Shown piece by piece: positions 12,418-23,327 of a stretch of 64,000 nucleotides of DNA (position 1 is the first letter of the stretch; each line of letters begins with the position of its first letter). The notes beneath the pieces were generated by a model. That model searched no databases, was not told the DNA's origin, and saw nothing but the letters and a program-made list of their open reading frames with translations. Origin of the DNA: Eurosta solidaginis (taxonomy: Eukaryota; Arthropoda; Insecta; Diptera; Tephritidae); contig NC_090320.1 of the NCBI RefSeq assembly GCF_040869045.1, forward strand, positions 239,010,978-239,074,977. The letters are read 5' to 3'. The translations under genes and the position numbers were made by a program.

Positions 12418-12560
12418 TTATTATAAATGGAAAAATATTTGTTATTATAAAAAACTCAAACATAATTACAAACTTCCTGATGAAATAAAAAACTTAAAAA
12501 GAACAATTTTTTTCAGATCTAAATAAAAAAACTTAAAAAATAATTATTATTTTCCCACAC

Positions 12561-15500
12561 CTCTCGCATTAATTTTGTTTTTTTTTTTTTTGGTTTACAG
12601 TTCGACTGGTAACAGTTTTTTACAATCCCTGATATATGCGCAATCGGCAAAATATTTGCAAGTATGTTTGTATTCCAACCGCAATGACACCGTAGTGCCG
12701 TAAAATTATGTGGCGAGCAAAAGTGAAATATGAGCGAAAAATTCAAAACGACCTTAGGGATCACCTAAAGCGCCACCTAACAAGTAAACTGCATATGTGT
12801 ATGTGTGTATGTCTTTGTGTGTAGACGACTCCTTCGAGAGTTATACAAAAAACTTTAGTGTAAAAAATTTAACTGCGTTGTTCTGACTTCTTCCTTTTGT
12901 TGTTGTTGCGGTAAAGGTGCGAAAATCTCAGTCGACAACCAAGGAAATGCGAACGCTTAGTCTCCTCTACGTCCAAGCACCTAAAGTCACACAGCGTAAG
13001 GACTCAACTTGAGCTACATACGCCATCATACTCGTATACAAGAACTTTTGGCGTTAGTTGACAATAAAGAAATTGCAAAAATATGCTAAAAGCCAGTAGC
13101 TGAAAGATGTTGTAGTTACTCTCCACCTCCGCTTGGCGCCTAACCGTTGTGTGCTTTTAACTGTTTCTCCTTTCTTTCTTTTTGGTACTTCGAATGGAAA
13201 GTGATTAATGTTGTCGCCACAATGGTTGACAGCGGTTACCTTTCGATTGTCGATTTGAACTGAGTGCAATGCAATTGTCCACTTTACGATTTGTAAATTG
13301 ACTTCCAGTATGAGTTCGTCTGCAGATGTTGGATGAGTTAAGAAAAGCAATAAACAACAAATCAAATTTTCAATTGTTAATGTGAAGCAAATTTTATGTT
13401 TTTTTTAATGAAATCCAAGTATGAGTTAGAATATTATTTGTAAGGAAACGAGTTCAAAGCTGTGTCCCTAATTTGTTCAGTGCAAACATTTTGCACTTGG
13501 GGCAGCGCTCGCGAACTTCAAGATCGTCAAATGTCTATTTGCCCTTTCGTATGCCCCACCTGACAATCAAGAATCCTATCCGCGCTAGGCGATCAGAGAG
13601 CCAATTTATGTAGGGTCAACTTTATTCCAGTAATGCGAAACAGACAGTGCCAACGTCCAAAAGGGTAGTGGTCTCTTCTTCGAGACGAGGATATCTTGCC
13701 TTGAAAGGAGTGAAAGAAATCACATACGGATAGTCGCTTTGTCTGCAATCTTATTCCAACTGCTGGGGGATATTTTGAAATAACTTTGCAGAGGGAAATC
13801 AACGGTACTTGGCCCTTAATCGCCTGTAGCTTCAAGTGCCAAGGGACATAAATTCGTCCGGCTTACGTTTAGAACACGCGCAGCTCATCATTTTGTTTTC
13901 GGAAATATAGCTGTTGGCATCATACGAAGGATAGAAAAGCTATCGTAAAACTTTCGCACATTCAAAGGACCAGCTGTCTTATTTCGGAAAGCAATAAATC
14001 AGGAAGCACATGATGAGAGTCATATAGATACAATTTTTGTGCATTATTAACATCAGCCCGGTTCGCATTCAAGCTCTCCAGTGCCCAGTTTCTTTTTACT
14101 ACCTTTTTCGTCATTACATGACGACGACGCTGACTACCAGTCCGCTTTGGGCTTCAACAAAATGTGGCAACGTCGTTCACCTGAAAGGAAGCACTTTTCG
14201 TAGTATTACTGGTTCTTTCTGTTGGTTTGTTTTCTAACTATAGCTCAGTTACATCTTTGGTGTGAAAAATATTATAAGGGAACTGGAGCCTGATGAGAGT
14301 ATAAAGCCTTCGCTTATCTATTTGTGACCGACTTTTCGACAGAAGGTGTTCATTGCGGTTGCGATTCGATATTCGGACCTCGAAATGAGCGCACTATCAA
14401 AATAATAGAGTTCTATCTATCAACGATCAAGGGAGTATCTATTTACATTTGCGTACCTACCTTGGTTGAATCGTTCATGCAAATCGTTGGCAGATGTACG
14501 GACATCATATCTTATACCTCTCACTACTAACCTACTACTTTCTTTCAAAACATCTTCTGCGGGACAGATTGTAGTGCCATAGTAATTCACTGCATTAAAT
14601 TGTAGCTGGCAATTCCCCTCTTTGGAAAAGGGCAAGATGCAACCATGCATCAGATGCACTTGGCATCACTAAAATTGTTGGAGTCGAGCATCACGGATAA
14701 TTTCTGATTGGTCGAAACTGCCGTTGCTCGACGCCATCATGAAGGTGCCTAGCTACAGAGTTGAGTTAGCGGCAGTTTTTAGTTTGAAGAAGACCGGCGC
14801 CAGATTAACACGCGCAATTTTAAAAACGCACAAAAAGAATTGAAAAGTACACTGTACAAGAAAGAAAAATAAAAAGCTGTAAATAAAGTTTATAAAAAAG
14901 AGTGAACTAGAAAAGAAAGTTTTGCAAATACAGTTTAACATAAGAATAAAAGTTGTAACGAACTAAGAGTGCAAGAGAACAGAAGGTTTAAATAAAGAAA
15001 ACAATATACTTTAAAAACTAAACCAAATCTGCATTATTTGAAGGAACAAAATATTATAGAAAACAAAGTTGAAAGTAAGTGCGTGTGTGGTGCGCGAGCG
15101 CATTAGAGCGCTAGTTTTCCACAGATCCAAAATGAATCTTTTAAAAGATAATCAAGGCTCTAAAGGTCAAGAAACCGTCCCCTTCTAAAACAGGACCAAT
15201 ACTAGGAAGCGTTTCTTCCGAGCACTGCTAATATTCGCCATACCCCCTTGAACGTTCGGAAAAACTTAAAACAACCACAACAATAGAAAGCGGGCATAGG
15301 TAATTATCTCAAACCTAGGCTTTTGGTACGAGTTCCACTGTCGTTATCATGTAATATTGTAAAGAATGTTTTCTTCGATATCGGATGTTGAATGTTTTGC
15401 ACGTGCCGGGTCCAAAACTCAGTATACGGAAAGATAAATAAATATTTATAAAGCAAGATCTTTGCCTAAAGACTGACGATATCTTGCAGCCCACCTCTTT

Positions 15501-16420
15501 GACGACACACTCTGCCAACTCCAACCGAGTATATCAATGTGGCCGAAACTACCTCTGATTGGATACTGCTTATAAAATGAGCACGAGCATAACCTCCATA
15601 TCTACTTTATAAAGCGACAAATATCATCACCCACCATACTCCTATCTGGTTTTCATTATGATTCCAAAACTTTTTCTCCCCATAATTTTAAATTTTTAAG
15701 CCGAACTCCTTAAAGTTTTAAAACAGCACAAACCATCTCATCGCCTCATCACAACACCTTGAATATTAAATACTTTAGTATGGCCTCGCGCATCGCCTTT
15801 GTATTTAAGTATGAAAAGATTACAAGTTAATTGCGTTAATGTTTGGTTTGTTAATAATGGGACAACAGCTGCCAACTACACTCGTAACTGAAGAAAGCAA
15901 AAGCTGATTACATATGTTGGTACACACCTGTATACATATGTAAATTACCACGGTAAAGGACTTTCAAAGCGTAGACGCTAAATGAGAGAAAACTGATTGT
16001 ACGGCTTATTATGTTTAACAAGCAAATATGTATGTATTATGTGATTCATACTGATGTGTGTGATATGTTTGCTTTTCAACGTATTTACTCGTGTTGGTGT
16101 ACAAGCATCAAGAAACATCGAAATTAGCTTCATTTCTTCCTCACGTGTTGGTATAATCAGAAAATTGCCTGAGCACACAGAAAAGATAAAGCAAAACTTT
16201 GAAAGGGAAATTCTCATGCTTTATATGCTCGCATGTACCCTGCAGGAAATTGATCCTGATGAAAGCTGAAAAAACGAAGATAACTAGTATAATCCGGGAT
16301 TGGACCGGTCTCGAATGAGTAGCGAAGTAATCACATCGCATGTGAAAGCTATAATTGAGTATTAAACTAGGGATCATTCGCAATACAGTCCATAAATCAT
16401 GCAATCGACCTGACGGCGTT
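12561..16420. other. 3.9 kb without recognisable gene
   Basis: ORFs of 60-103 residues occur on both strands, but none shows a motif I recognise. A run of 24 T/G-rich bases lies near 12575 and A-rich sequence around 14800-15070. This is the longest stretch left with unknown content and could include diverged element remains. Confidence 0.4.
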
Positions 16421-16740
16421 GATATTGATGTTGATGCTGATGTTGATGTTGATGTTGATGTTGATGTTGATGTTGATGTTGATGTTGATGTTGATGTTGA
16501 TGTTGATGTTGATGTTGATGTTGATGTTGATGGTGATGTTGATGTTGATGTTGATGTTGATGTTGATGGTGATGGTGATGGTGATGTTGATGTTGATGTT
16601 GATGTTGATGTTGATGTTGATGTTGATGTGGATGATGATATTGAACTTGATGTTGATGTTGATTTCTATGTTGATGTTGCTGTTATTGTTGTCGATGTTG
16701 GTGTTATTGTTGTTGATTTTGATGTTGCTGCTGATTTTTA
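16421..16740 (+). repeat. (GTTGAT)n microsatellite, about 300 bp
   Basis: Nearly perfect GTTGAT hexamers run from 16421 to about 16630, with TGGTGA and CTGCTG variants towards the right. Open frames run through it in several registers because the period is a multiple of three. They translate as DVDVDV or LMLMLM and are not evidence of a gene. Confidence 0.95.
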
Positions 16741-16779
16741 TGCTATGAGTGTATTTCTCCCAAGAATAGCGTGTAATGG

Positions 16780-16820
16780 AAAATTCATCTGCCTGCAGAT
16801 GCCGAATTCAGCATAAATGC
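16780..16820 (+). mobile_element. Possible SINE scrap
   Basis: AATTCATCTGCCTGCAGATG followed by CCGAATTCAGCATAAA resembles the central block of the tRNA-derived SINE (CTCATCTGCCTTGCAGATGC...GGCATAAA). It is only about 40 bp long, next to the microsatellite. Confidence 0.35.
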
Positions 16821-17138
16821 CTTGTTAGTAAAACGCTTACTGAGTAGCCATAGGTAATACAAACCCGCAAATTGCCGCGCCGAAGAATCAGATAGTTAAA
16901 AATGTGGGCGTTTCTAAATTACAGTGCGAAAAACTGAACCATAGAGTCAGCAAGCTAATTAGAACTTGACAGATTAGTTAAGTCCATTATTCACCAGACT
17001 TTAATAGACTTCAAAGAACAAAAAGAAGCTGCTGAAATATGGCACATTGAGAATTCCATCAGCTCTAACAGGATTATGAAAAGCCTTTCCGTATTTGCTA
17101 TCATCAACGAAAGCAATCAAGGTGACTATCTCGCACCC

Positions 17139-17540
17139 CAGCAGGTTAGGGGTTTAGAATATACCCGCGGTAGGTATGCCTGTCGTAAGAGGCGACTAAA
17201 GTGCCAAATAGATTCAAGGAGTTGTGTAGCGCAACCCTTTCAGGTTTCCAGTGCAATATATAGCTTCTCCAAACCCAACTGGCAACCTCAACTATCCGTG
17301 GCGGATCTGGTTTCATTAACAGACGAGGCTCTGGCGACCCCGAACTCCTTATGGATCTAGGGGATAGGAGAGGGGTATGGCCTAGAAAGTTGCATGTAGT
17401 CATAATAAATTGTTCCCGAGATGGTCGGGCTTGATACCGGAATGTATCGGATCTGCATCCGGCAAAGGACCATCACCATCGGACCCCGAAGGCCTTGGGG
17501 AGTGTCTTTATCGCTACAACAACAACAACAACAACGTTCA
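17139..17540 (+). mobile_element. Second SINE-like family (CAA-tailed), full-length copy
   Basis: It starts near CAGGTTAGGGG, contains TACCCGCGGTAGGTATGCC and TGTCGTAAGAGGCGACTAAA, then GTTCCCGAGATGGTCGGGCT and GTACCGGATCTG-like blocks, and ends CTTTATCGCTACAACAACAA. Equivalent units lie at 44126 and 50904. The ~400 bp length, lack of coding capacity and CAA-repeat tail suggest a short retroposon. I see no convincing pol III promoter boxes, so the head origin is unknown. Confidence 0.65.
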
Positions 17541-17578
17541 CACACTAAATCCGTTCCGACTTCTTTTGCCTTTTCTTC

Positions 17579-17765
17579 TGCTCGTAGCGATTTGGAGACT
17601 CCCTGAACGTTTTGGGGAGTTTTTATCGATGTTGTTGATCTTTTGCCGGGTATTATCCGGTACGTTCCATAAAATGGCACTATTGAGGTACTAGCCCGAC
17701 AATCGCGGGAACGAAATGTTATGACCGTATGGAACCTTCCAGGTTATCCAACCCCCTCCTTTGGT
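17579..17765 (-). mobile_element. CAA-tailed SINE-like element, partial inverted copy
   Basis: Reverse complement matches to the same family include GGCAAA-type, CCGGTACG, GGTACTAGCCCGAC, CGGGAACGA and GGAACCTTCCAGGTTATCC blocks. It lies about 40 bp from the 3' tail of the plus-strand copy, so the two are tail to tail. Confidence 0.6.
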
Positions 17766-18499
17766 GAGGACTTGGGCTCGTCAGAGTATCTGTTGCTCAA
17801 TAAACAAAATAGGCCACGTGTACGTGAGGTTGATAATTGTGTTGCAGAAGCTATAAGTTGCGCTGCCAAGTCTTATGCTTTCTTCGTTTAAGTAGGCGTC
17901 TCTCTCAACCTTTGTCTCACACTAACGCTCCCATTCACAGCGCATGCTACATGGCTCAGAGCTCGGTGCAAGCCGATGGTGTTCGTAGATAGATTGTTTT
18001 ACAATCTTATTTTATAATTAACGGGCACTACTCTTCTTTAGTTTCTCTTGATTTACTTAGTTTATTTCGTTGCTCCTTTAACTGATTAAATCTTCAACTC
18101 TTTTCACTTGGGTGTGATTATTTATCATTATTCGCCTGTTAGTATTTTTTTCGGCTTGGAGCTTTAATTTGCTTTTCATTCTGTTTTTTCTTAATCTTGA
18201 TGTAACTTTCTTTTTCCTTTCGGTTGGTGAGGATAATAGCAACGGAAGCACACATTTAACAACAACAATTAACATTAATTAGCGTGACTTCCGTGCTGCT
18301 GAAATAGTAAAACACGCTACAAAAACCTGACAGGTATACGAGGACAAGTTGAACTGTTAGGTTAGATTGAAATGCTATCAAGAAAAAGCAGATTAAAGAT
18401 GCCGATGTAGAAACTGCAATGGTAGTGAGTTAAATTGAGATTAAGGCATATATGTACTTTTTTCAAAAATTCGCAAAAAAAAAAAGAAACAAATCAAAA
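17766..18499. other. Unique sequence, no gene seen
   Basis: The 65-residue minus ORF at 18078-18275 is lysine-rich without recognisable motifs. A-rich stretches near 18465-18500 may mark the 3' tail of the neighbouring minus-strand retroelement. Confidence 0.4.
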
Positions 18500-19830
18500 A
18501 AATTTAATTCTTGGTGACCATTGGATTGGTGGTAGCTGCCCTGATAGGGGAGGCTCACAACATGAAGGTCCGTTGTAATACCACATACAATAAAATAACG
18601 GTGACGTAGCTATAGCTACTTAGAGAATCGAAAACGATAAAATTCTCAACCTTGGATAAATCCTCCGGAGGTCCAAATGGGTCTCCGCCGAATTACTTTC
18701 GCCTAGTTCTCGCAAAAGCTGGGCAATAAAGCATTCGATGATTCCACCTCATCATCCTCCATACAGCTACGGCAGGATGGGTTTTTCAGTATATTGAGAT
18801 GTACCGCATGGATTCCCATGGGGCAGTGCCCTGTCAAAAGCCCAATGACCATTGATAGGTGAGCCTTAGTCAACCCAATTATTTCGACAGACCTCCTGCC
18901 ATCTACTCCCAGCCAGAAATATCTTGCTACACTGCAAGAGGTGGTATCCGCTCAAAGTTTGCTGAGCTGACTCGAGGCCCATCCATGGAGGAGCAAACCA
19001 CAGGTGGCGGTGGAACTCCGTAATCCCTACATCCATCTTCATCCGGTTCAGTTATACCGATGCGGGCTAAGAGATCCGCTTGACAGTTGCTCGGGATATC
19101 ACTATGGTCCTGGAGCCAGATAATCTTAATTATAAAATAGTTTGATGCAATCGCAAGCGAGGTCAGGCACTCCCAGACCACCCTCGATTGCACTCTAGTT
19201 GAACTCAAAGCATTGATAGCCGCTTGGATATCAGAGTAGACGTTAAATTCCTAACCGTAGGGGCACTGGATATCATTTCATCCACCGCATCCTTAATCTC
19301 AGCTACTTCCGCTTGGACGACGCTGCAGTGATCAGCCAACTTAAACTTGCGGCTTATATTTAGCTCTTGACAAACGACCCACCACCAACCGTCCTACTTC
19401 GACTCATCCGGACCCCGGCCCCAGATGAGTCCTCTTCCCTACTCCTCTCTGGGGGGAATGACTGGGGTGAAGGTTACATAGGGAGCAGTTATCGATATAC
19501 AATAATCCGTTCTGCCAGGGATATAATCGTACCTGGTAAGAAGGCTAGAGTGTCCGAGGTCAGAAAGACCATAGCCCATATCACGATGCCTGACCAACGA
19601 CCGGGCCGCGGCCGCCTTTCCGCAATATCTACTGGATGTATGTTCAGCATGACATTCAATGCCTACCTTGTTCTAAGAGCGACACTGATACCGAGCAGCG
19701 CAGTCCATTGTACGGACAATAACTTTTTGGTGGTGCTCGCCGTGTCCAGTGCTCTCCACCGTACCAGCACCCTATAGAGCAGAATCGGTTTGACTACCAT
19801 CTCATAAAGCCAGTAAATTCACATATTCTG
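18500..19830 (-). pseudogene. Non-LTR retrotransposon 3' half (RT end, RNase H, zinc region), lineage C
   Basis: Read on the minus strand from 19830 down. First comes the RT-end segment MVVKPILLYRVLVRWRALDT with QWTALLGISVALRTR following. Next is a decayed RNase H with KLADHCSVVQAEVAEIKDAV, then WLQDHSDIPSNCQADLLARI (about 19045-19105), which corresponds to the WVPGHS.I.GN..AD.LA signature with P and G changed. Last is GLTKAHLSMVIGLLTGHCPM and CRSCMEDDEVESSN near 18750-18870, the C-terminal zinc-like region, in which the usual histidine is not visible. These parts sit in different frames with stops, so the copy is dead. The endonuclease half is absent. RNase H plus the C-terminal Cys region places it broadly with the I/LOA-like elements. 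Confidence 0.8.
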
Positions 19831-20389
19831 CGAATTTTTAATTAATCACTATGAAACCTTTAAAATGCCGAAAAATCCAAACCACAAACCGTTTACCCCA
19901 AATGCTCATCACCCCATCATTAACCATGCATTTCACTTCATAACTAACCGTTACTTACCCAACTTGGCGTGGCGAAGAAATTAACTTGTAAAATGATACA
20001 CCATTTATTAAATTTCACGGTCACAAAAAATCATGATTGAAAATCAAATTAGCAACGACATGTGTTTTCACGCGTTTAGACGCAAATTGGGGGGAGATTG
20101 TCAAAGAAAAAAGAAACATTAGAATATGGGTTATATATGAATTCGAAAAAACGACGGTGGAGTGATGGATGAGTCGTTTGTACACGAAATCCTATCATGA
20201 CGTGAAACAGTCTCGTCGATTAGTGACAAGTTGGACTGAATGCAAGTGCACAATAACAACAATGACACTGCAAAAGTGAATTGAAATAAAAGCAACAATA
20301 AATTTGTATTTTGTTATGCAGAGTTACCACTTCTCGCGAATTTCAGAAAATAATAGAGATTTAAGAAGTTTTTAAATATCAAATGGCTT
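19831..20389. other. Unique sequence, no gene seen
   Basis: AT-rich, with stops in all frames at short intervals. Nothing recognisable. Confidence 0.4.
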
Positions 20390-20545
20390 TTATACCCAGC
20401 GTGTACTTACACACAAGGATAACTGTTATACGTAACGGGATAAAATAATCAAGATATATATGGGTTTCCTGATACCAAAATTATCTGCATTGAAAAATAT
20501 TTTTCTTGAGCCATGGCCGTCTGCCCATCCGTTAATAGGATAACT
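20390..20545 (+). mobile_element. Helentron/DINE-like element, 5' fragment
   Basis: TTTATACCCAGCGTGTACTT at the left end resembles the TATACCC-type terminus of the copy at 45556-46523. GAGCCATGGCCGTCTGCCC and TCCGTTAATAGGATAACTT match internal blocks of the family. It is cut off where the plus-strand retroelement fragment begins. The ORF starting at 20513 runs across this junction and is therefore a chimera. Confidence 0.6.
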
Positions 20546-20967
20546 TCAGAAAAAGTTTTAACATCTTTACAGTATCTAAAGAGACAAGACTTACGGCTCA
20601 CGATGGACGTACTAACTGGACACTACTTTCTGGTGTTACATGCTTATAAGTTAGGCGTCTTCAGTAACAGCAGATGTAGGAAGTGCGAGCGGCAAAAAGA
20701 AACGTTGACCACTTTCTATGTTCGTCTCGCTAAATAAAGGCTCCAGCTACTACAAGCGCCAGATTTGCTAGATCACAAGGTAGCAATTAAGCCTGGTCCT
20801 AGAAAATGTCTAGTATTTGTCAAGGGAACGGAGTTGTTCTATAACATAAGACCTGGTGCCTAAATAAAGTTTTCTCTTTTGGTCGTCAAAGTAATTTTGG
20901 TAACACTATCTATAGACACATACAGTCTATGTGAGGTCTTTATTGACGTGCCAGCTCAACCTAACCC
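20546..20967 (+). pseudogene. Non-LTR retrotransposon 3' end, lineage B, copy 1
   Basis: The translation reads TSLQYLKRQDLRLTMDVLTG then HYFLVLHAYKLGVFSNSRCR, KCERQKETLT. This is the C-terminal region of an RNase H-bearing non-LTR element (the L(T/L)GH...CRKC pattern). The usual H....C partner after KET is lost. The 3' UTR ends GCCAGCTCAACCTAACCC, matching the second copy at 29510-29548. The copy is 5'-truncated and abuts the minus-strand element tail to tail. Confidence 0.75.
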
Positions 20968-20989
20968 AACCATTACAATATTTGGTATA

Positions 20990-23308
20990 TTATTTTATAT
21001 GGCCCCAGAATAGTTGGCATTTAAGCTGTGTAGTCACTCGATCCACTGTGCCAATTGACCTTCCTAATTTCGGGGATACCCATTCTATTCGCGTGTGTGC
21101 CAAGCGGCCAGTGCCCTGTAATAGTGGCCGTGTTTCTGTATATTTCCTTCCTAGAACTATTATTAGGTCATCGGTTCTTTTCTGGTTGTAGTCTGGCCAT
21201 ATCAATTTGGTGATTCTACAGGTGTCAGTAGAGTACCAATCGCGGATTGCTATTTTCCTTAGATAGGTGAGAATGTCTCTTTGAACTGATGTGAGTGGTC
21301 GATGCACCGCGACTGTTTCCGTGATGTCTAACGATGCTCCTTCCTTTGCTATTCATCCGCTTTTTCGTTTCCGTCAATGTTCTTGTGGCCGGGTACCCAG
21401 CTCAGAGTGACAGCTGCCTGGTTGGCTGCTTCACGTAGCACCCTCTTACAGTTATCGACGGCTTTAGAGGATGTGTACGGTGATTCTAGCGCTTTGAGTG
21501 CCGCTTGGCTGTCGGAGTATATAACCACCTCACCGTCTATCCGGTTCTGCAAAAGGAAGATGCAGCCCCTCTCTATTCCTTGCAGCTCTGCTTGGAAATT
21601 GCTGGCTGTGTTTGGAAGACAGATGGGATTGCGACTTTTAGTTGGCTGGAGTAGACACCTACACCAACGCCGCAGTCCATTTTGGACCCGTCAGTGTAGA
21701 TTGAGGTGACCTCCTCGTTGCCAACTCTGTCGTCCGCCCAATCCGTTCTAGAGAGTATCTGCACCTTGTAATTTGTTGTCGAATCCACATCGGCGAGCCT
21801 TGTTAGGATGTCACTGTGGCCATAACCTTTTTCTTTCCAGCATTTAGACTCCCTTAGTCTGATCGCTGTGCTGATCGCTGTATATCTGATGTGAAGAGCC
21901 AGTGTCAGCAGGTTAAGTATAACGTTTAGTGCATCCGCCGGGCACGATCTAAGTGCACCTGTTACCCCTGCGCATGCTGCCCTTTGTATTTGCCTTCTCT
22001 ACTCCTTTTTCGATATTGGTTTTCCAATTTAACTAGTTGTCTATTTCGACGCCTAGATACTCAACTCTAGTAGAGAGCGAGATTTCCGTTCGGTAGGGTA
22101 GTCGAAAAGTTGGTATTTTTGTTCTGTTACTGAACAGTCTCCATTCCGCTTTGCTAGGGTTGATGTTGAGGCCGCACGATGTTGCCCAGGTGTGCAGTCT
22201 GCTTGGCGCGCACTGAAGGATGTCGCTTAGCGTGGAGGGAAAAGCCCCCGAGACAGCAATGACCACATCCTCTGCGTAAGCTACTGCCTTAACACCATTC
22301 TCTCGTTCAGTGCAATTACCCAGAGTAGTGGCGATAGAACCCCGCCCTGTGGTGTACCTCTACTCACTTTGCGGGTCATTGTCACTGAGCCCATATCCGC
22401 TTGTATGGTTCTGTTTTCCAGCATTGATTGAGTCCATCCACCGATGTGGTTGTCAACTCCGGCCCTTTGCAGGGCTTCCACAATTATGCCGGTTTCGATG
22501 TTGTTGAAGGCGCCCTCTATATCTAAGAAAGCTGCTAGTGTGAATTGTTTGTACTGTAGTGATCTTTCCACAAAACCCGTTAGCTCATGGACGGCGGTCT
22601 CCGTAGATCTACCCTTCATGTAGGCGTGCTGTGCCTTTGAAAGATTTGGTCCTGTTATTATTGATCCAATATAGATATCCAGAAGCCTTGTTTTTCTCCA
22701 GCTTTGTGGAATATAATTCAGGGCGATACTCGCTCTGTATACCTAGTTTTTGTAGCATTACCGAGATAACTCCATCCAGACCGGGCGATTTGAATGGAAA
22801 TAAGCCATTGATAGCAAACCTGATTTTTTCGCTGTCTATTATCCTGTCCAGTAAGCCCTCTGAGGGCTGAGAGTTCCTGCAGAGAGTTTCTTTTACTGGT
22901 GCTAGATTGCATTCAGTGAAGTGAGTATTGATGAGTGTGCCCAGGGAGTCCTCAGCTGAGATTGTCGATAGGCCTACCTCGCTTCTTACGAAGTGATTGT
23001 TGTGGTGTTCTTTGGACAGAATTTTACTCAGTCTGGAGGACTCATGAGTGTTTTCTATTGAGGAGCAGAAGGATTGCCAGGATACAGCCTTCGCTACCCT
23101 TATAGCTTTTTTATATGCTTTTAGCGCCTCCTTGGTTGTAAGGCACTCATTAAATGCCTTCCGTACTGTCGTTCTAAGTTTCCTAAGGTCCCCGCTTCTC
23201 CAGGCTGGGGACTTCTTTTTACGAATACTAAATTGGGTGCACTTTTTGTAAGAGGTAGTTATTGCGAGCTCTACCTTGCCGACTAGCTCATCGAGCTTTT
23301 GAGGGCAA
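20990..23308 (-). pseudogene. RT and RNase H of lineage A non-LTR element
   Basis: On the minus strand from 23308, a well-kept pre-RT stretch (SIRKKKSPAWRSGDLRKLRT) leads into RT: INGLFPFKSPGLDGVISVML near 22780, AAFLDIEGAFNNIETGII near 22520 (motif A), SRGTPQGGVLSPLLWVIALN near 22350 (motif B), and AVAYAEDVVIAVSG near 22275. The active-site box is YAED, not YADD. RNase H follows: IYTDGSKMD (about 21690), VIYSDSQAALKALESP (about 21500), and LSWVPGHKNIDGNEKADE (about 21360) followed by a stop. The degraded C-terminal Cys/His region is at about 20990-21110. There are at least three frame changes or stops, so it is not functional. The C-terminal sequence differs from lineages B and C in this window. 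Confidence 0.9.
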
Positions 23309-23317
23309 TTTATGTTT
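23309..23317. repeat. Target-site duplication of the RTE insertion, left copy
   Basis: TTTATGTTT, identical to 27009-27017. It marks the 3' side of the minus-strand RTE. Confidence 0.85.
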
Positions 23318-23327
23318 ATTTACCTAC

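Larger units (their letters stand above)
8561..12560 (+). repeat. Degenerate short-period array (CGGAGCGAAATAAAAAACTC type), interrupted
   Basis: Segments at about 8561-8707, 9090-9427, 11191-11930 and 12421-12560 consist of variants of TTTTCGGAGCGAAATAAAAA followed by CTCAAAAA. The array is split by a SINE, a long Penelope-type inverted repeat and a solo LTR, so it is older than all three. Minus-strand ORFs such as 11563-11793 translate the array (FRSENN repeats) and are not genes. Confidence 0.8.

Noticed and set aside
13054..13365. 103-residue minus frame
   Set aside because: No recognisable domain, no splice or promoter evidence, and length is within chance expectation for this composition.
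16355..16816. 153-residue frame rich in DVDVDV and the overlapping LMLMLM frame
   Set aside because: Both translate the (GTTGAT)n microsatellite, whose period is a multiple of three and keeps all frames open.
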